NCBI RefSeq assembly: GCF_027579695.1
Contig: NC_083577.1
Span: 61,220,741 to 61,284,740 of the forward strand
DNA length: 64,000 nucleotides
Source: Neoarius graeffei
Lineage: Eukaryota > Chordata > Actinopteri > Siluriformes > Ariidae
Direction: 5' to 3'
The translations under genes and the position numbers were made by a program. This document shows, in pieces, positions 48,194-58,909 of the stretch. Each line of letters starts with the position of its first letter. The stretch's first letter is position 1. The notes beneath the pieces were generated by a model. That model was not told where the DNA came from. It saw nothing but the letters and a program-made list of their open reading frames with translations, and made no database searches.

Positions 48194-49984
48194 ATCCATA
48201 CATGATAAACAGCATACTAACAGTCTCTCCATCACTGGGAGTCAGTTAATATGGAAAAATAAAAATATTTCATTTTTCAGTAGTTCTGCTTCACTGGTTA
48301 TTGAATTCCACAATTTGATAGAAAATCAATCCAAGAAGCCAATCCACAAGCATTCAAAAAAAAAATAATAAAAGTTTACTAGGTGAACGAAAGAAAGAAA
48401 ATGAACACAGGTAAAAGAAAAAAAGATTATACAAGTAATTAAAAAGCAGAGAAAGGTTCATCAGGTTACACTTAAACCATCAACTTGGGGAGTTTAAAAA
48501 AAGGTTCAGCATTTTTACACGTTTTCAATGTAATCAGCTTTGTGTGAAAGGTTGGAATATGAGAAAATTTATCTTACAATAGGATATAATTAGGCCACAT
48601 TTTGGGATAATGTTTAAACAGAGGGCACAGGAAAAACGGACAATGATCATAAGTGAAGTGGATTGGGAATTTCATCTCAATAGAATTTTGAAACAAAAAT
48701 CATGTTCATACTTCATTTTCAACAGTATATTCCTAACAACAGATGGACACCATGTTTCCTTGCACTAAGACTATTCTAAACATTAACCATCAACCTATAT
48801 GGGTCTGTCATTTCAGTCTTGTGAAAGACACATTTTTACATCATTTTTGCAACAACTCAGACAAGTCTATCATTAGTTTAGCACAGGAACGTCTACACAG
48901 CTGCTTTGAGTGCATTTCCTGTGCAAATGTACCACAGCAGAAAGAACTAAAAAGCTCATGAAAAATATCATTAGAGTGTGCTAGACCCCAGCTATGAAAA
49001 ACACCCAACAGCACCAGAGCAATCTTCACACAGAACCGTTTCCACAAATTGATTATCAGCTTGAAATGCAATTTTATGCATTAATACCAAACATACTGCC
49101 TCCCCCTTCTTCTCAAAACGTTTTTAGAGGACAAAGCACCCTGACATATGATTACCAGTGAACTAAACAATCCTGTCTCCTCCCTGCCAGCATTTTTCCA
49201 GTCCCTGTGTGCTCCTGCAGCCTTCCCTCAGTCCTGTCATGGCCGGCATGATGGAGGTGTCCACAGGCCTCCAGAAGCTAAATCGTCGCCAGCAGATGAT
49301 GTTCTTTGATTTTTAACCATTACAGAGTTTTCACAGAGCTGCAGTCAATTTATTTTATTTATTCTAATGAGGAGCATTAACGGTGGCATGGTGAGCGGAG
49401 GTCTGGGCTCGTCGCCTCGTTAATCACACTTTGCAGACACTCGCAAATCAAGGTCTAACAGCAAGCACTGAATCAAGCCCAATGGAGCATGCACTCCTTC
49501 ACAATTTATGATCTTTCAAATTGCATCTTTTCAACCATTAAATTGTAAGATACCATAAATTTTTATCTCTTCTACTTCAGTCCTGGTATTGATTCTGCTG
49601 TGTGAAAAATAGAAAAGTAGTAAATTTGGGGCAGTTATTGAGAATGTAAGTCTTGTCTCCTGAAAGGAAACCCAATGGCAGAGTGAAGGCTGTTAATTTG
49701 CCATAGAGAACAAATACCAGGAGTGATAAAATTTGAAGGCTCCATAGGGAGTAAAATCTGGCCTGGGTGAACGGCAGTCCTCTACAACCTTGAGTCCAGC
49801 TTAGCACTCTGTGTGTGTGTTTTAAAAGAACACTTAAAGCCACCATCACTCTACTTTGTGCAGAGGTGTAGCTGAATTCCTGAATTATAGTCCAGTATAG
49901 CAGGAGAGCATGGATGGAATTAAGAGCCCTGTACCCCTCCCAGTGGATGGACAGAAACTAGGAAAAGATATTGCCAAAGTGTGT
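48194..49984. other. Intergenic DNA
   Basis: No gene recognised. 49,190-49,460 is complex and moderately GC-rich, and could be a conserved element (uncertain). Confidence 0.35.
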
Positions 49985-50520
49985 CAACATGTCTAAGATA
50001 TAATGGTCCGATGGATCGGACCTGCCTGAGCCATCCTGATGCCCTACATCTGGTTGAGGTCTCATCACATCGCTCCTGTGGAGGAGGACGGCCCCATATG
50101 GACAGTTGAAAGTCACACTTGGAAGACGCTCTGGACGCTTACAGTAATGCTTTTATGGCTGAGGACTACAGTTGACTTGCTAACTTTAGGACTGCAGTTG
50201 TCATGAACAGTTTTGCACTCAAGTTTCCATCAATGACGAGTTATAACATCAACAAAACAGACTTCATGTTAAAACTGTTATAATCACATTGTCTGTCATC
50301 ACCCAAATGAGGATGGGTTCCCTTTTGAGTCTGGTTCCTCTCGAGGTTTCTTCCTCATGTCGTCTGAGGGAGTTTTCCTTGCCACCATCGCCACAGGCTT
50401 GCTCATTGGGGATAGATTAGGGATAAAATTAGCTCATGTTTTAAGTCATTCAAATTCTGTAAAGCTGCTTTGTGACAATGTTTATTGTTAAAAGCGCTAT
50501 AAAAATAAACTTGACTTGAT
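49985..50520 (+). mobile_element. Dispersed repeat with ACTTG tail
   Basis: About 530-bp repeat ending TAAAAATAAACTTGACTTG. A second copy in opposite orientation lies at 54,578-55,090, starting with a (TCAAG)n array. Shared blocks include AGTTTTCCTTGCCACCATCG and CTTGCTCATTGGGGATAGA. The pentamer tail suggests the 3' end of a non-LTR retroelement (inference). Confidence 0.65.
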
Positions 50521-50531
50521 ATAATAGAATA

Positions 50532-51454
50532 CACTACCGTTCAAAAGTTTGGGGTCACTTTGAAATTTCCTTATTTTTGAAAGAAAAGCACTGTTCTTTT
50601 CAATGAAGATCACTTTAAACTAATCAGAAATACACTATACATTGCTAATGTGGTAAATGACTATTCTAGCTAAATTCTACTAAATGTCTGGTTTTTGGTG
50701 CAATATCTCCATAGGTGTATAGAGGCCCATTTCCAGCAACTCTCACTCCAGTGTTCTAATGGTACAATGTGTTTGCTCATTGCCTCAGAAGGCTAATGGA
50801 TGATTAGAAAACCCTTGTATAATCATGTTAGCACAGCTGAAAACAGTTGAGCTCTTTAGAGAAGCTATAAAACTGACCTTCCTTTGAGCAGATTGAGTTT
50901 CTGGAGCATCACATTTGTGGGGTCGATTAAATGCTCAAAATGGCCAGAAAAATGTCTTGACTATATTTTCTATTCATTTTACAACTCATCTCATCTCATT
51001 ATCTCTAGCCGCTTTATCCTGTTCTACAGGGTCGCAGGCAAGCTGGAGCCTATCCCAGCTGACTACGGGTGAAAGGCAGGGTACACCCTGGACAAGTCGC
51101 CAGGTCATCACAGGGCTGACACATGGACACAGACAACCATTCACACTCACATTCACACCTACGGTCAATTTAGAGTCACCAGTTAACCTAACCTGCATGT
51201 CTTTGGACTGTGGGGGGAAACCGGAGCACCCGGAGGAAACCCACGCGGACACGGGGAGAACATGCAAACTCCACACAGAAAGGCCCTCGCCGGCCACGGG
51301 GCTCGAACCTGGACCTTCTTGCTGTGAGGCGACAGCGCTAACCACTGCACCACCGTGCCGCCCCATTTTACAGCTTATGGTGGTAAATAAAAGTGTGACT
51401 TTTCATGAAAAACACAAAATTGTCTGGGTGACCCCAAACTTTTGAACAGTAGTG
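50532..51454 (-). mobile_element. Tc1-type MITE interrupted by a SINE
   Basis: Same element as 12,979-13,514 but reversed, TA-flanked, ends CACTACCGTTCAAAAG and complement. A family A SINE (50,984-51,363) splits it. Confidence 0.9.
50984..51363 (-). mobile_element. tRNA-derived SINE, family A, nested in MITE
   Basis: Reverse full-length copy. The 9-bp duplication CATTTTACA (50,975-50,983 and 51,364-51,372) is present once in the uninterrupted MITE at 13 kb, which confirms the insertion point. Confidence 0.93.
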
Positions 51455-51456
51455 TA

Positions 51457-53813
51457 CATACGATATAATAGTAAATATTACTATGTAGCTAAATGTATTA
51501 ATAAAGGAAACTTTTTATGCCTCTTATGCACTCTCTCATGTGTAGGTAATGCCAATCTCATTCTGTGATGTAAATTACAAAAGAAAACTACTTCAATTAC
51601 CAATAAAACTGAATATTCCTTGGAGCATTAATTAAAAGAAATAACACACGGCTTACTGACAGTAAATAAAAGCTGTAAACATAGGATCTGACTGGTATTT
51701 CTGCTAATTGCAGATCACTACTTGTTTTCTAGATGCTTTCAAAGCTAACAATAATTAAAAGCTATAAGGATTACGCATGGTAAACTTTAATTGAATATAC
51801 TTTCTTTGGCTCCATCATCAGTGGCAGAATCTGAAAACTCAAGTAGAACTAAAGACCAAATGTGAACATGAAGCAATCCAGCAGCACTGTGCTGAAGACT
51901 GGCATAAAAAAAAGACACATTTTTCAAACTTTGACTATACAAACTTTAACTAACTTCTAACTCTTGAAATTCACTTTTAAAATGAAGGAAATGGAAAGCC
52001 TATTGAACTTAACCTGAAGAAGGTTAAAAACATGCTACTTACCTGCACCATACTGTTCCTAGGGAATTGGGATAATTGTTTCAGATTACATCTCCATAGC
52101 TGGGAGCAGTAAGGAACACACTTGTCAAACAATATGGTCAGATTAGCTATTTCTGATTGGGTACGTGGAGGAGCAATCTCACTCATTACACACCTAAGAA
52201 AAGAAACAAAAGTGCGATTTAAAGTGACTCAATTACGCACATAAAGAGTGGAGTGACAAAGCCAGCCGTTGGACTCCAAGTGGAGTATTAACTCTTTCAC
52301 TCCTCTCAAACTTGCACTTACACGACTGTAAGTGAGTGAACACTACTGCAGGGGGCCAGCTAGTGAATCTATTACAGACAGCCAGTATGTGGCAAAATAA
52401 AAGAAAAATACTTTAGTGGACATAAAAGCTAGTACATTAAGTTCTACCACATTCACATTAGCAGATATGGCACTGTGCAAGCAGTGGAGATGAATTCCTT
52501 TGCTTTTAGTGACTGCTCTGAAATTAATAGAACAACAACAACAAAAAACTAGTCAAAACTAGTTGCACTACTTAACGGAACTTTGACGAAAATGTGAGGT
52601 TTTCTTTCGAATGAGAGCCATTGTTTACATGATATGATTTCTCTCTCTGCACACCAAGAAAACTGAAAGAACTTTTAAACCTCAAACATGCACTCACATC
52701 CCCATCAAATTTTGAATTATATTACTGATCATTTGAAAGTCCATCATATATCACACTAGGACATATGGCAAGCTGAATTACATTTCAATCATTCAGACAG
52801 GTGTGCTTGCCTTTACCTTAAAGTGCAAAGCAATCTTCCTGTATATCAAAGCCAAGAAACGCATACTTGAGTATTAGGCTCATATTAACCTGTCAGTTCT
52901 TCTCAGACATCATTATGTTTAACAGGGGACATTTTAGAAGGTACGTTATTACTGCAGGGGACAAAGTGAAATAGATTCGAAAAAATGTGCTGTGAAATAA
53001 ATTTGGAGGACAAGTTCAGATACAGGAGAGTGAGAGATAAAAGCAGGTGATAAAGAAAAGGTTACTGAAAGTCAGTTAAAACATGTCTGTAACGAGCATT
53101 CTAAACAGCTTATAGAGCTCTATGCTAATATTAATCACCTCGAGCAATTTATACAAATTTTTGATATAAATATAGCTTACTTGTGCACCTAGATTTCCTT
53201 TACAACATGACTGATGTACAATGGCATAAGTGAATGCTATCAGCATATTTGCACTATTATAAGCACAGGCTCTGAAAGTGAAGTGAATACATTAGCCATA
53301 TGTTGCCACAGGATACAGTCCTCTAGAGTGGGCACTAAAAACCGGCCTGGCATGGCAGGCAACATGCATAAGCCATACATACACACCTGGCATGCCGGGC
53401 ATGTGCTTTTCTGTGTGACACAGCATAACCCTGCATGTGTGCCAGTTGTGTGAGTGTGTGTGGGCACATGGGTAACACACAGGCTCTCCCCTGGGAGGGA
53501 TGCTGGAATCTGCAGGCTGAATAATACATAAGCAAAACAAACCATAATAAAAGGCATAAAAGTTCACAAACATTGGATTAAGCAGACAATTACAACCCAT
53601 CTGGCTTGTTAAACACAATATGCTAGACACACACACTTTTTTTGGGGGGGGGTCAACTTACTGACGCAAAACATTTCTGCATCTGGGGTACAATCATGAG
53701 CTCAGGTGAGTATCCATGTATTTCTAGCTTTTTGTTGCTGAAGAGAAGTCTAGTAAATGACAATGACCCGATACTGACAATTGGAGAATTATTGCCATCC
53801 TTTCAGAGAATAG
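51457..53813. other. Intergenic DNA
   Basis: No gene recognised. AT-rich, no clear mobile element. Confidence 0.4.
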
Positions 53814-54190
53814 TCTCATCTCATTCTCATTCTCTCTAGCTGCTTTATCCTTCTACAGGGTCGCAGGCAAGCTGGAGCCTATCCCAGCTGACTACGGGCG
53901 AAAGGCGGGGTACACCCTGGACAAGTCGCCAGGTCATCACAGGGCTGACACATAGACACAGACAACCATTCACACTCACATTCACACCTACGGTCAATTT
54001 AGAGTCACCAGTTAACCTAACCTGCATGTCTTTGGACTGTGGGGTAAACTGGAGCACCCGGAGGAAACCCACGCGGACACGGGGAGAACATGCAAACTCC
54101 GCACAGAAAGGCCCTCGCCGGCCACGGGGCTCGAACCCGGACCTTCTTGCTGTGAGGCGACAGCGCTAACCACTACACCACCGCGCCGCC
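53814..54190 (-). mobile_element. tRNA-derived SINE, family A
   Basis: Reverse full-length copy. Flanks share TCAGAGA (imperfect target duplication TCAGAGAATAG / TCAGAGAGCAG). Confidence 0.9.
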
Positions 54191-54214
54191 CTCAGAGAGC
54201 AGTGTAAAAAAAAA

Positions 54215-54580
54215 ATTAATTTTTTATCTTCAGTATCTGCTTTATCCTGTTCAGGGTCAAGGTGGATTTGGAGCTTATTCTGGGAACACTGGGGTGAAGT
54301 GGGAATACACCCAACATGGTGCAACAGCCAATAACACAGCACATGCACTCACACACTCAATTACATCTATGGGCAATTTAGCATAGCCAATCTACCTACT
54401 GGCATGTTTTTGGGAGGTGGGGAGGGGGACTGGAAAACCAGAAGGAAAACAGGAAAACCAGAAGGAAAACACACATGAACACAGAGAGAGCATATAAAAT
54501 TCCACACAGAGAATAACCGGACAGTTAGGATTGAACTGAGGATCCTGGAGCTGTGAACTGGCAGGGATACACACAGTGTC
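54215..54580 (-). mobile_element. Diverged SINE, family C
   Basis: Reverse copy with CTATGGGCAATTTAGCATAGCC and a duplicated GGAAAACCAGAAGGAAAAC. It lies directly against a family A SINE. Confidence 0.55.
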
Positions 54581-55090
54581 AAGTCAAGTCAAGTCAAGTC
54601 AAGTCAAGTTTATGTGTATAGCACTTTTAACAGTAGACATCGTCGCAAAACAGCTTTACAGAATTTAAATTACTTTAAACATGAGCTAATTTTATCCCTA
54701 GTCTATCCCCAATGAGCAAGCCTGTGGCGATGTTGGCAAGGAAAAACTCCCTCAGATGACATGAGGAAGAAACCTTGAGAGGAACCAGACTCAAAAGGGA
54801 ACCCATCCTCATTTGGGTGATAACAGATAGTGTGATTATAACATTTTAAACAGTTTTAACATGAAGTCTGTTTTGTTGATGTTATAAACTCTTCATTGAT
54901 GGAAACTTGAGTGCAAAACTGTTCATGACAACTGCAGTCCTAAAGTTAGCAAGTCAACTGTAGTCCTTGGACATAAAAGCGTTCCTGTAAGTGTCCAGAG
55001 CGTCCTCCAAGTGTGACTTTCAACTATGGGGCCGTCCTCCACAGGAGCGATGTGATGAGACTCCAACCAGACGTAGGGCATCAGGATGGA
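54578..55090 (-). mobile_element. Dispersed repeat with (TCAAG)n tail, reverse copy
   Basis: Inverted copy of the repeat at 49,985. Starts with six TCAAG units and runs through CCAATGAGCAAGCCTGTGGC to GGCATCAGGATGGATCAGG. Confidence 0.68.
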
Positions 55091-55239
55091 TCAGGCAGGT
55101 CTGAGGAGCAGAAGAGGTCAGCATCTCGATCTCAGGATTGACTTGTACTGCAACTCAGAGGGATCCCCCCATCCCTCTGAGTTACATGTCAATCCTGAGA
55201 TCATGATGCTGACCTCTTCTGCTCCTCAGACCTGCCTGA
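55091..55239. repeat. Foldback hairpin, ~70-bp arms
   Basis: TCAGGCAGGTCTGAGGAGCAG on the left is repeated inverted on the right. The loop is about 6 bp (CCCCCC) at 55,165-55,170, with few mismatches. It joins the end of the preceding dispersed repeat. Confidence 0.75.
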
Positions 55240-55310
55240 ACTGTCACTCCCCCCGAGCGCCACTCTGCTGCCCCACAAAATAAAATTATAGAAAATAATG
55301 TTATAAAATA

Positions 55311-55672
55311 GGCAGCATGGTGGTGTAGTGGGTAGCGCTGTCGCCTCACAGCAAGAAGGTTCTGGGTTCGAGCCCCGTGGCCGGCGAGGGCCTTTCTGTG
55401 CGGAGTTTGCATGTTCTCCCCGTGTCCGTGTGGGTTTCCTCCGGGTGCTCCAGTTTCCCCCCACAGTCCAAAGACATGCAGGTTAGGTTAACTGGTGACT
55501 CTAAATTGACCGTAGGTGTGAATGGTTGTCTGTGTCTATGTGTCAGCCCTGTGATGACCTGGCGACTTGTCCAGGGTGTACCCCGCCTTTCGCCCGTAGT
55601 CAGCTGGGATAGGCTCCAGCTTGCCTGCGACCCTGTAGAACAGGATAAAGCGGCTACAGATAATGAGATGAG
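55311..55672 (+). mobile_element. tRNA-derived SINE, family A, full length
   Basis: Forward copy. Perfect 13-bp duplication ATGTTATAAAATA at 55,298-55,310 and 55,673-55,685. Confidence 0.92.
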
Positions 55673-56159
55673 ATGTTATAAAATAAACATTATATGCAAT
55701 GATTTTTTTTTTCACTCAAGATGCCTGGATTTACTGAATTTAACTCTCCTCTAACAAAACCATTCTCTTAAGAGCTTTTTAAAAGAATAACAATTTTCTT
55801 CCTCTCTCTGGGAACTAAATGTTGCCCTTGCTGTGTCTCTGATGCAAAAAAATATACAGTAATATTGCACATAAGAAAACAAAGAGGTTTCAATACAACA
55901 GATAAGTTCACTTGCAAAAGTCAGGCAATAAAAATAAAAATGTATGTATAGAAGTTAAAAATACACTATATGGCCAAAAGTATACTGCCTGGCAAAAAAA
56001 GGCTCTGTGAGATTTAAATAAGCAAATACTTAAGTCTTTGGTTGGATAACTACTGCAGTAATTCATGTGTTTCAGCTGGCAAAATTCTTTTAACCCTAAC
56101 TAATGCAGTGAGTAGCTTTGCATTTCTTTATTAACCACATCAGAAGACCTATCCTGCGG

Positions 56160-57105
56160 TCGTGGAAAAGATATTATTGTGTTTCAGAAGGGTCAAATTA
56201 TTGGCCTGCATTAAGCAAAGAACTCAACTAAGGAGATTGCTGAAATTACTGGAATTGCGTTAAGAAATTTTCAACGTATTATTAAAACCTGGGAGGATAG
56301 TGATGAACTGTCAACTTCATGGAAGAAATGTGGTCAGGGAAAAAAAAAAATCCTGACTGACCGTGATAAGACGACACAAACATTTGGTGAAATCAAATCT
56401 AAAAAAAAATTGACAGTAGAACTCATGGCTATATTTAATTAGTAGACAGAGTAGGAGCATTTCCACACTCACAATATGATGAGAACTCACAGGATTGGTA
56501 ATAAACAGCTGTGTGGTCCTAAGAAAACCACTTGTTAGTGATGTTAATCAGAAGAAAAGGCTTCAATTTGCTAAGGAGCATAAAGATTGGACTCTGGAGC
56601 AATGCAAAAAGGTCATGTGGTCTGATGAGTCTAGAGTTATCCTATTCCAGAGTGATGTGTGCATCAAGATAAGAAGGGAAACGCATGAAGTGATGCACCC
56701 AACATGCATAGTGGCCACTGTACAAGCCTCTGGAGGCAGTGTTATGATCTGGGGTTGCTTCAGTTGGTCAGGTCGAGGCTCAGCAACAAAATGGGGCAAT
56801 AAAATGAAGTCAGCTGACTACCTGAATGTACTGAATGACCAGGTGATCACATCAATGGATTTTTCCTACCCATGCCATGGGCTGGGATTCATCATGCTGA
56901 AATTGTGAAAGAGTGGTTCAGGGAAGCATGAGGAATCATTTTCACATGAATTGGCCACCAGAGTCTTAACTTTAACCCCATTGAAAATCTTCAGGATGTT
57001 CTGGAGAAAACTATATGGAGTGGTTTGACTCTCCCATCATCAATACAAGATCTCAGTGAAAAACTAGTTCATAAGGTTGTTGAAACAACGCCAAGGTGAA
57101 TGTGC
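56160..57105 (+). pseudogene. Tc1-like transposase pseudogene
   Basis: Recognisable pieces: KRLQFAKEHKDWTLEQC with VMWSDESRV (first catalytic Asp) and GSVMIWGCFSWSGRG in one open stretch (56,495-56,908), then in another frame an NFNPIENLQDVLE-like stretch around the third catalytic residue (about 56,970). Several frameshifts and stops. The SINE hits the 3' end. Confidence 0.78.
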
Positions 57106-57118
57106 ACCGTAATCAAAT

Positions 57119-57476
57119 CCATTCATCCATTATCTGTAACCGCTTATCCTGTGCAGGGTCGCGGGCAAGCTGGAGCCTATCCCAGCTGACTATGGGCGAG
57201 AGGTGGGGTACACCCTGAACAAGTCGCCAGGTTATCGCAGGGCCGACACATAGAGACAAACAACCATTCACACCTACGGTCAATTTAGAGCCACCAATTA
57301 GCCTAACCTGCATGTCTTTGGACTGTGGGGGAAACCGGAGCACCCGGAGAAAACCCACACAGACATGGGGAGAACATGCAAACTCCACACAGAAAGGCCC
57401 CTGTCGGCCACTGGGCTCAAACCCAGAATCATCATGCTGTGAAGCGACAGTGCTAACTACTACACCACCGTGCCAC
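57119..57476 (-). mobile_element. tRNA-derived SINE, family A, nested in Tc1
   Basis: Reverse copy flanked by the perfect 13-bp duplication CACCGTAATCAAA (57,106-57,118 and 57,477-57,489). Confidence 0.93.
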
Positions 57477-57579
57477 CACCGTAATCAAAGCTAAAGGCAA
57501 AATATTAGCGTATGTGGCTTTTTTTTTGTTTGTTTGGCCAGGCAGTGTATTTGGACACCTAACAATCACAATACTATAG

Positions 57580-58390
57580 CTGTGTCCGAAATCACTCACT
57601 CATTTACTACTCCCTACTCACTATCTAGAGAATTCTATACAGAGGACTACATGAGCTCATTGGTAAAATGAAAAGACATTTTCTGACACTACTCCACTGT
57701 GCCGTTATTACTGATGCACAGTTAAAACGTGCCAGATCAGTCAGCTGGTGGGTTTTCAGAATAATAAATACATATTATACTGAGCTCATTTCCCACATTA
57801 ATCAATACAAAGTACTTTGTGTCTGCTGCATCTTTCAGTTTTTTTAAATCAAGGCTGAATACTTTCTTCTTTGCCGCTGCCTTTTATTAAATCAAATTTG
57901 AGGCTTTTGATTAATTCCTCACTCTGCACTGTCACTTATTCTTGTATTTTATTTGTCTTTTTCTATTTTAGTTTATTTTCTATTATCTTAATATTTTCAA
58001 TTGTACTTGAATGTCTGTTTATAATGTGTTTCTTCTTCCATCCATTCACACCCAACATACTACAATATTATTGCCATTTTCACGCCACAACTTATAAATT
58101 TGTCTCGTGCCCATTGTCATAAGGAAAATAAACTACCGCTATACTCAGTCTAAAATACTTAATGGTCCTTATGAAACAGCTTTTCTTTCAGCGTGACCAC
58201 AATGCATGATGGCATATATTGCTTGGTTAATGACCATCATTTGTACACCACTTTTCACGATGCATTGTGAGATACTATGAGTCCACTATAATAGGGTGCA
58301 ATAATTCTCGCTATACATTCGGACAGCACTACAAAATGGCGAACTCACTATATAGTCCACTATATAATGAGTGATTTCAGACACAGCATA
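57580..58390. mobile_element. DNA transposon with GCTGTGTCCGAAATCACTC ends
   Basis: Inverted ends GCTGTGTCCGAAATCACTCA (left) and the complement of TGAGTGATTTCAGACACAGC (right). About 810 bp, AT-rich, no ORF. Superfamily not determined. It sits directly before the LTR retrotransposon. Confidence 0.65.
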
Positions 58391-58408
58391 TGTGCTCTGT
58401 GAATATCC

Positions 58409-58895
58409 TGTTAGGGTTTTGCTGGGATTCGAACCTGGTTCGTTGGTGTGATAATCCAGCAAACCCCCACTAGGCCACCAGGGGGATGACTCAAATGCAG
58501 AGGCGTGAGGCGGAAGTAGAAAAAGAATCAAAAGGTTTATTTAAACTATATACACTATATACAGGGCAAAACAAAAGACAAAAAAAAAACCAAAGAGTAA
58601 AATCCAAAAGAAAAGCAAAGTGCAAAAATTCAAAAGCTAAGATCAAAAAACACAGTAAACACAGGAAACACAGGAAACTGGAGATAAACATAACAGCACA
58701 AAGACTCCGTGACAAGAGGACTGAACTCAGGGGTATAAATACACAAACTAATTAAGGACACAGGTGAAGATAATTAGGCAATTAACACAAACACAAAACA
58801 CAGGAACAGTGGCGGCCTCTAGAGGCCAAAATAAACACGACATGAAAAGGAAATAACAGCGGCCTCTAGAGGCCAAAACAGTCCTAGTCCTAACA
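58409..58895 (-). repeat. 3' LTR of sushi-type element (487 bp)
   Basis: Begins and ends with TGTTAG...CTAACA in inverted form. Carries one extra 9-bp ACAGGAAAC-type unit relative to the other LTR. The open frame at 58,486-58,755 is A-rich non-coding sequence. Confidence 0.95.
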
Positions 58896-58909
58896 GGACC
58901 CCCCCCTCT
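58896..58909 (-). other. Polypurine tract
   Basis: In element sense AGAGGGGGGGGTCC directly before the 3' LTR, the expected second-strand primer position. Confidence 0.7.

Larger units (their letters stand above)
55983..57547 (+). mobile_element. Tc1-like transposon, degraded, SINE inside
   Basis: TA-flanked. Ends TACTGCCTGGCAAAAAAAGG and the complement of GGCCAGGCAGTG. It lies in a mariner-like end (CTATATGGCCAAAAGTA before, TTTGGACACCTAACAATC after). A family A SINE is inserted at 57,119-57,476, so three elements are nested. Confidence 0.85.

Noticed and set aside
58486..58755. Lys-rich ORF of 89 codons, repeated at 63,299
   Set aside because: Lies in the LTRs on the strand opposite the element and is A-rich non-coding sequence.
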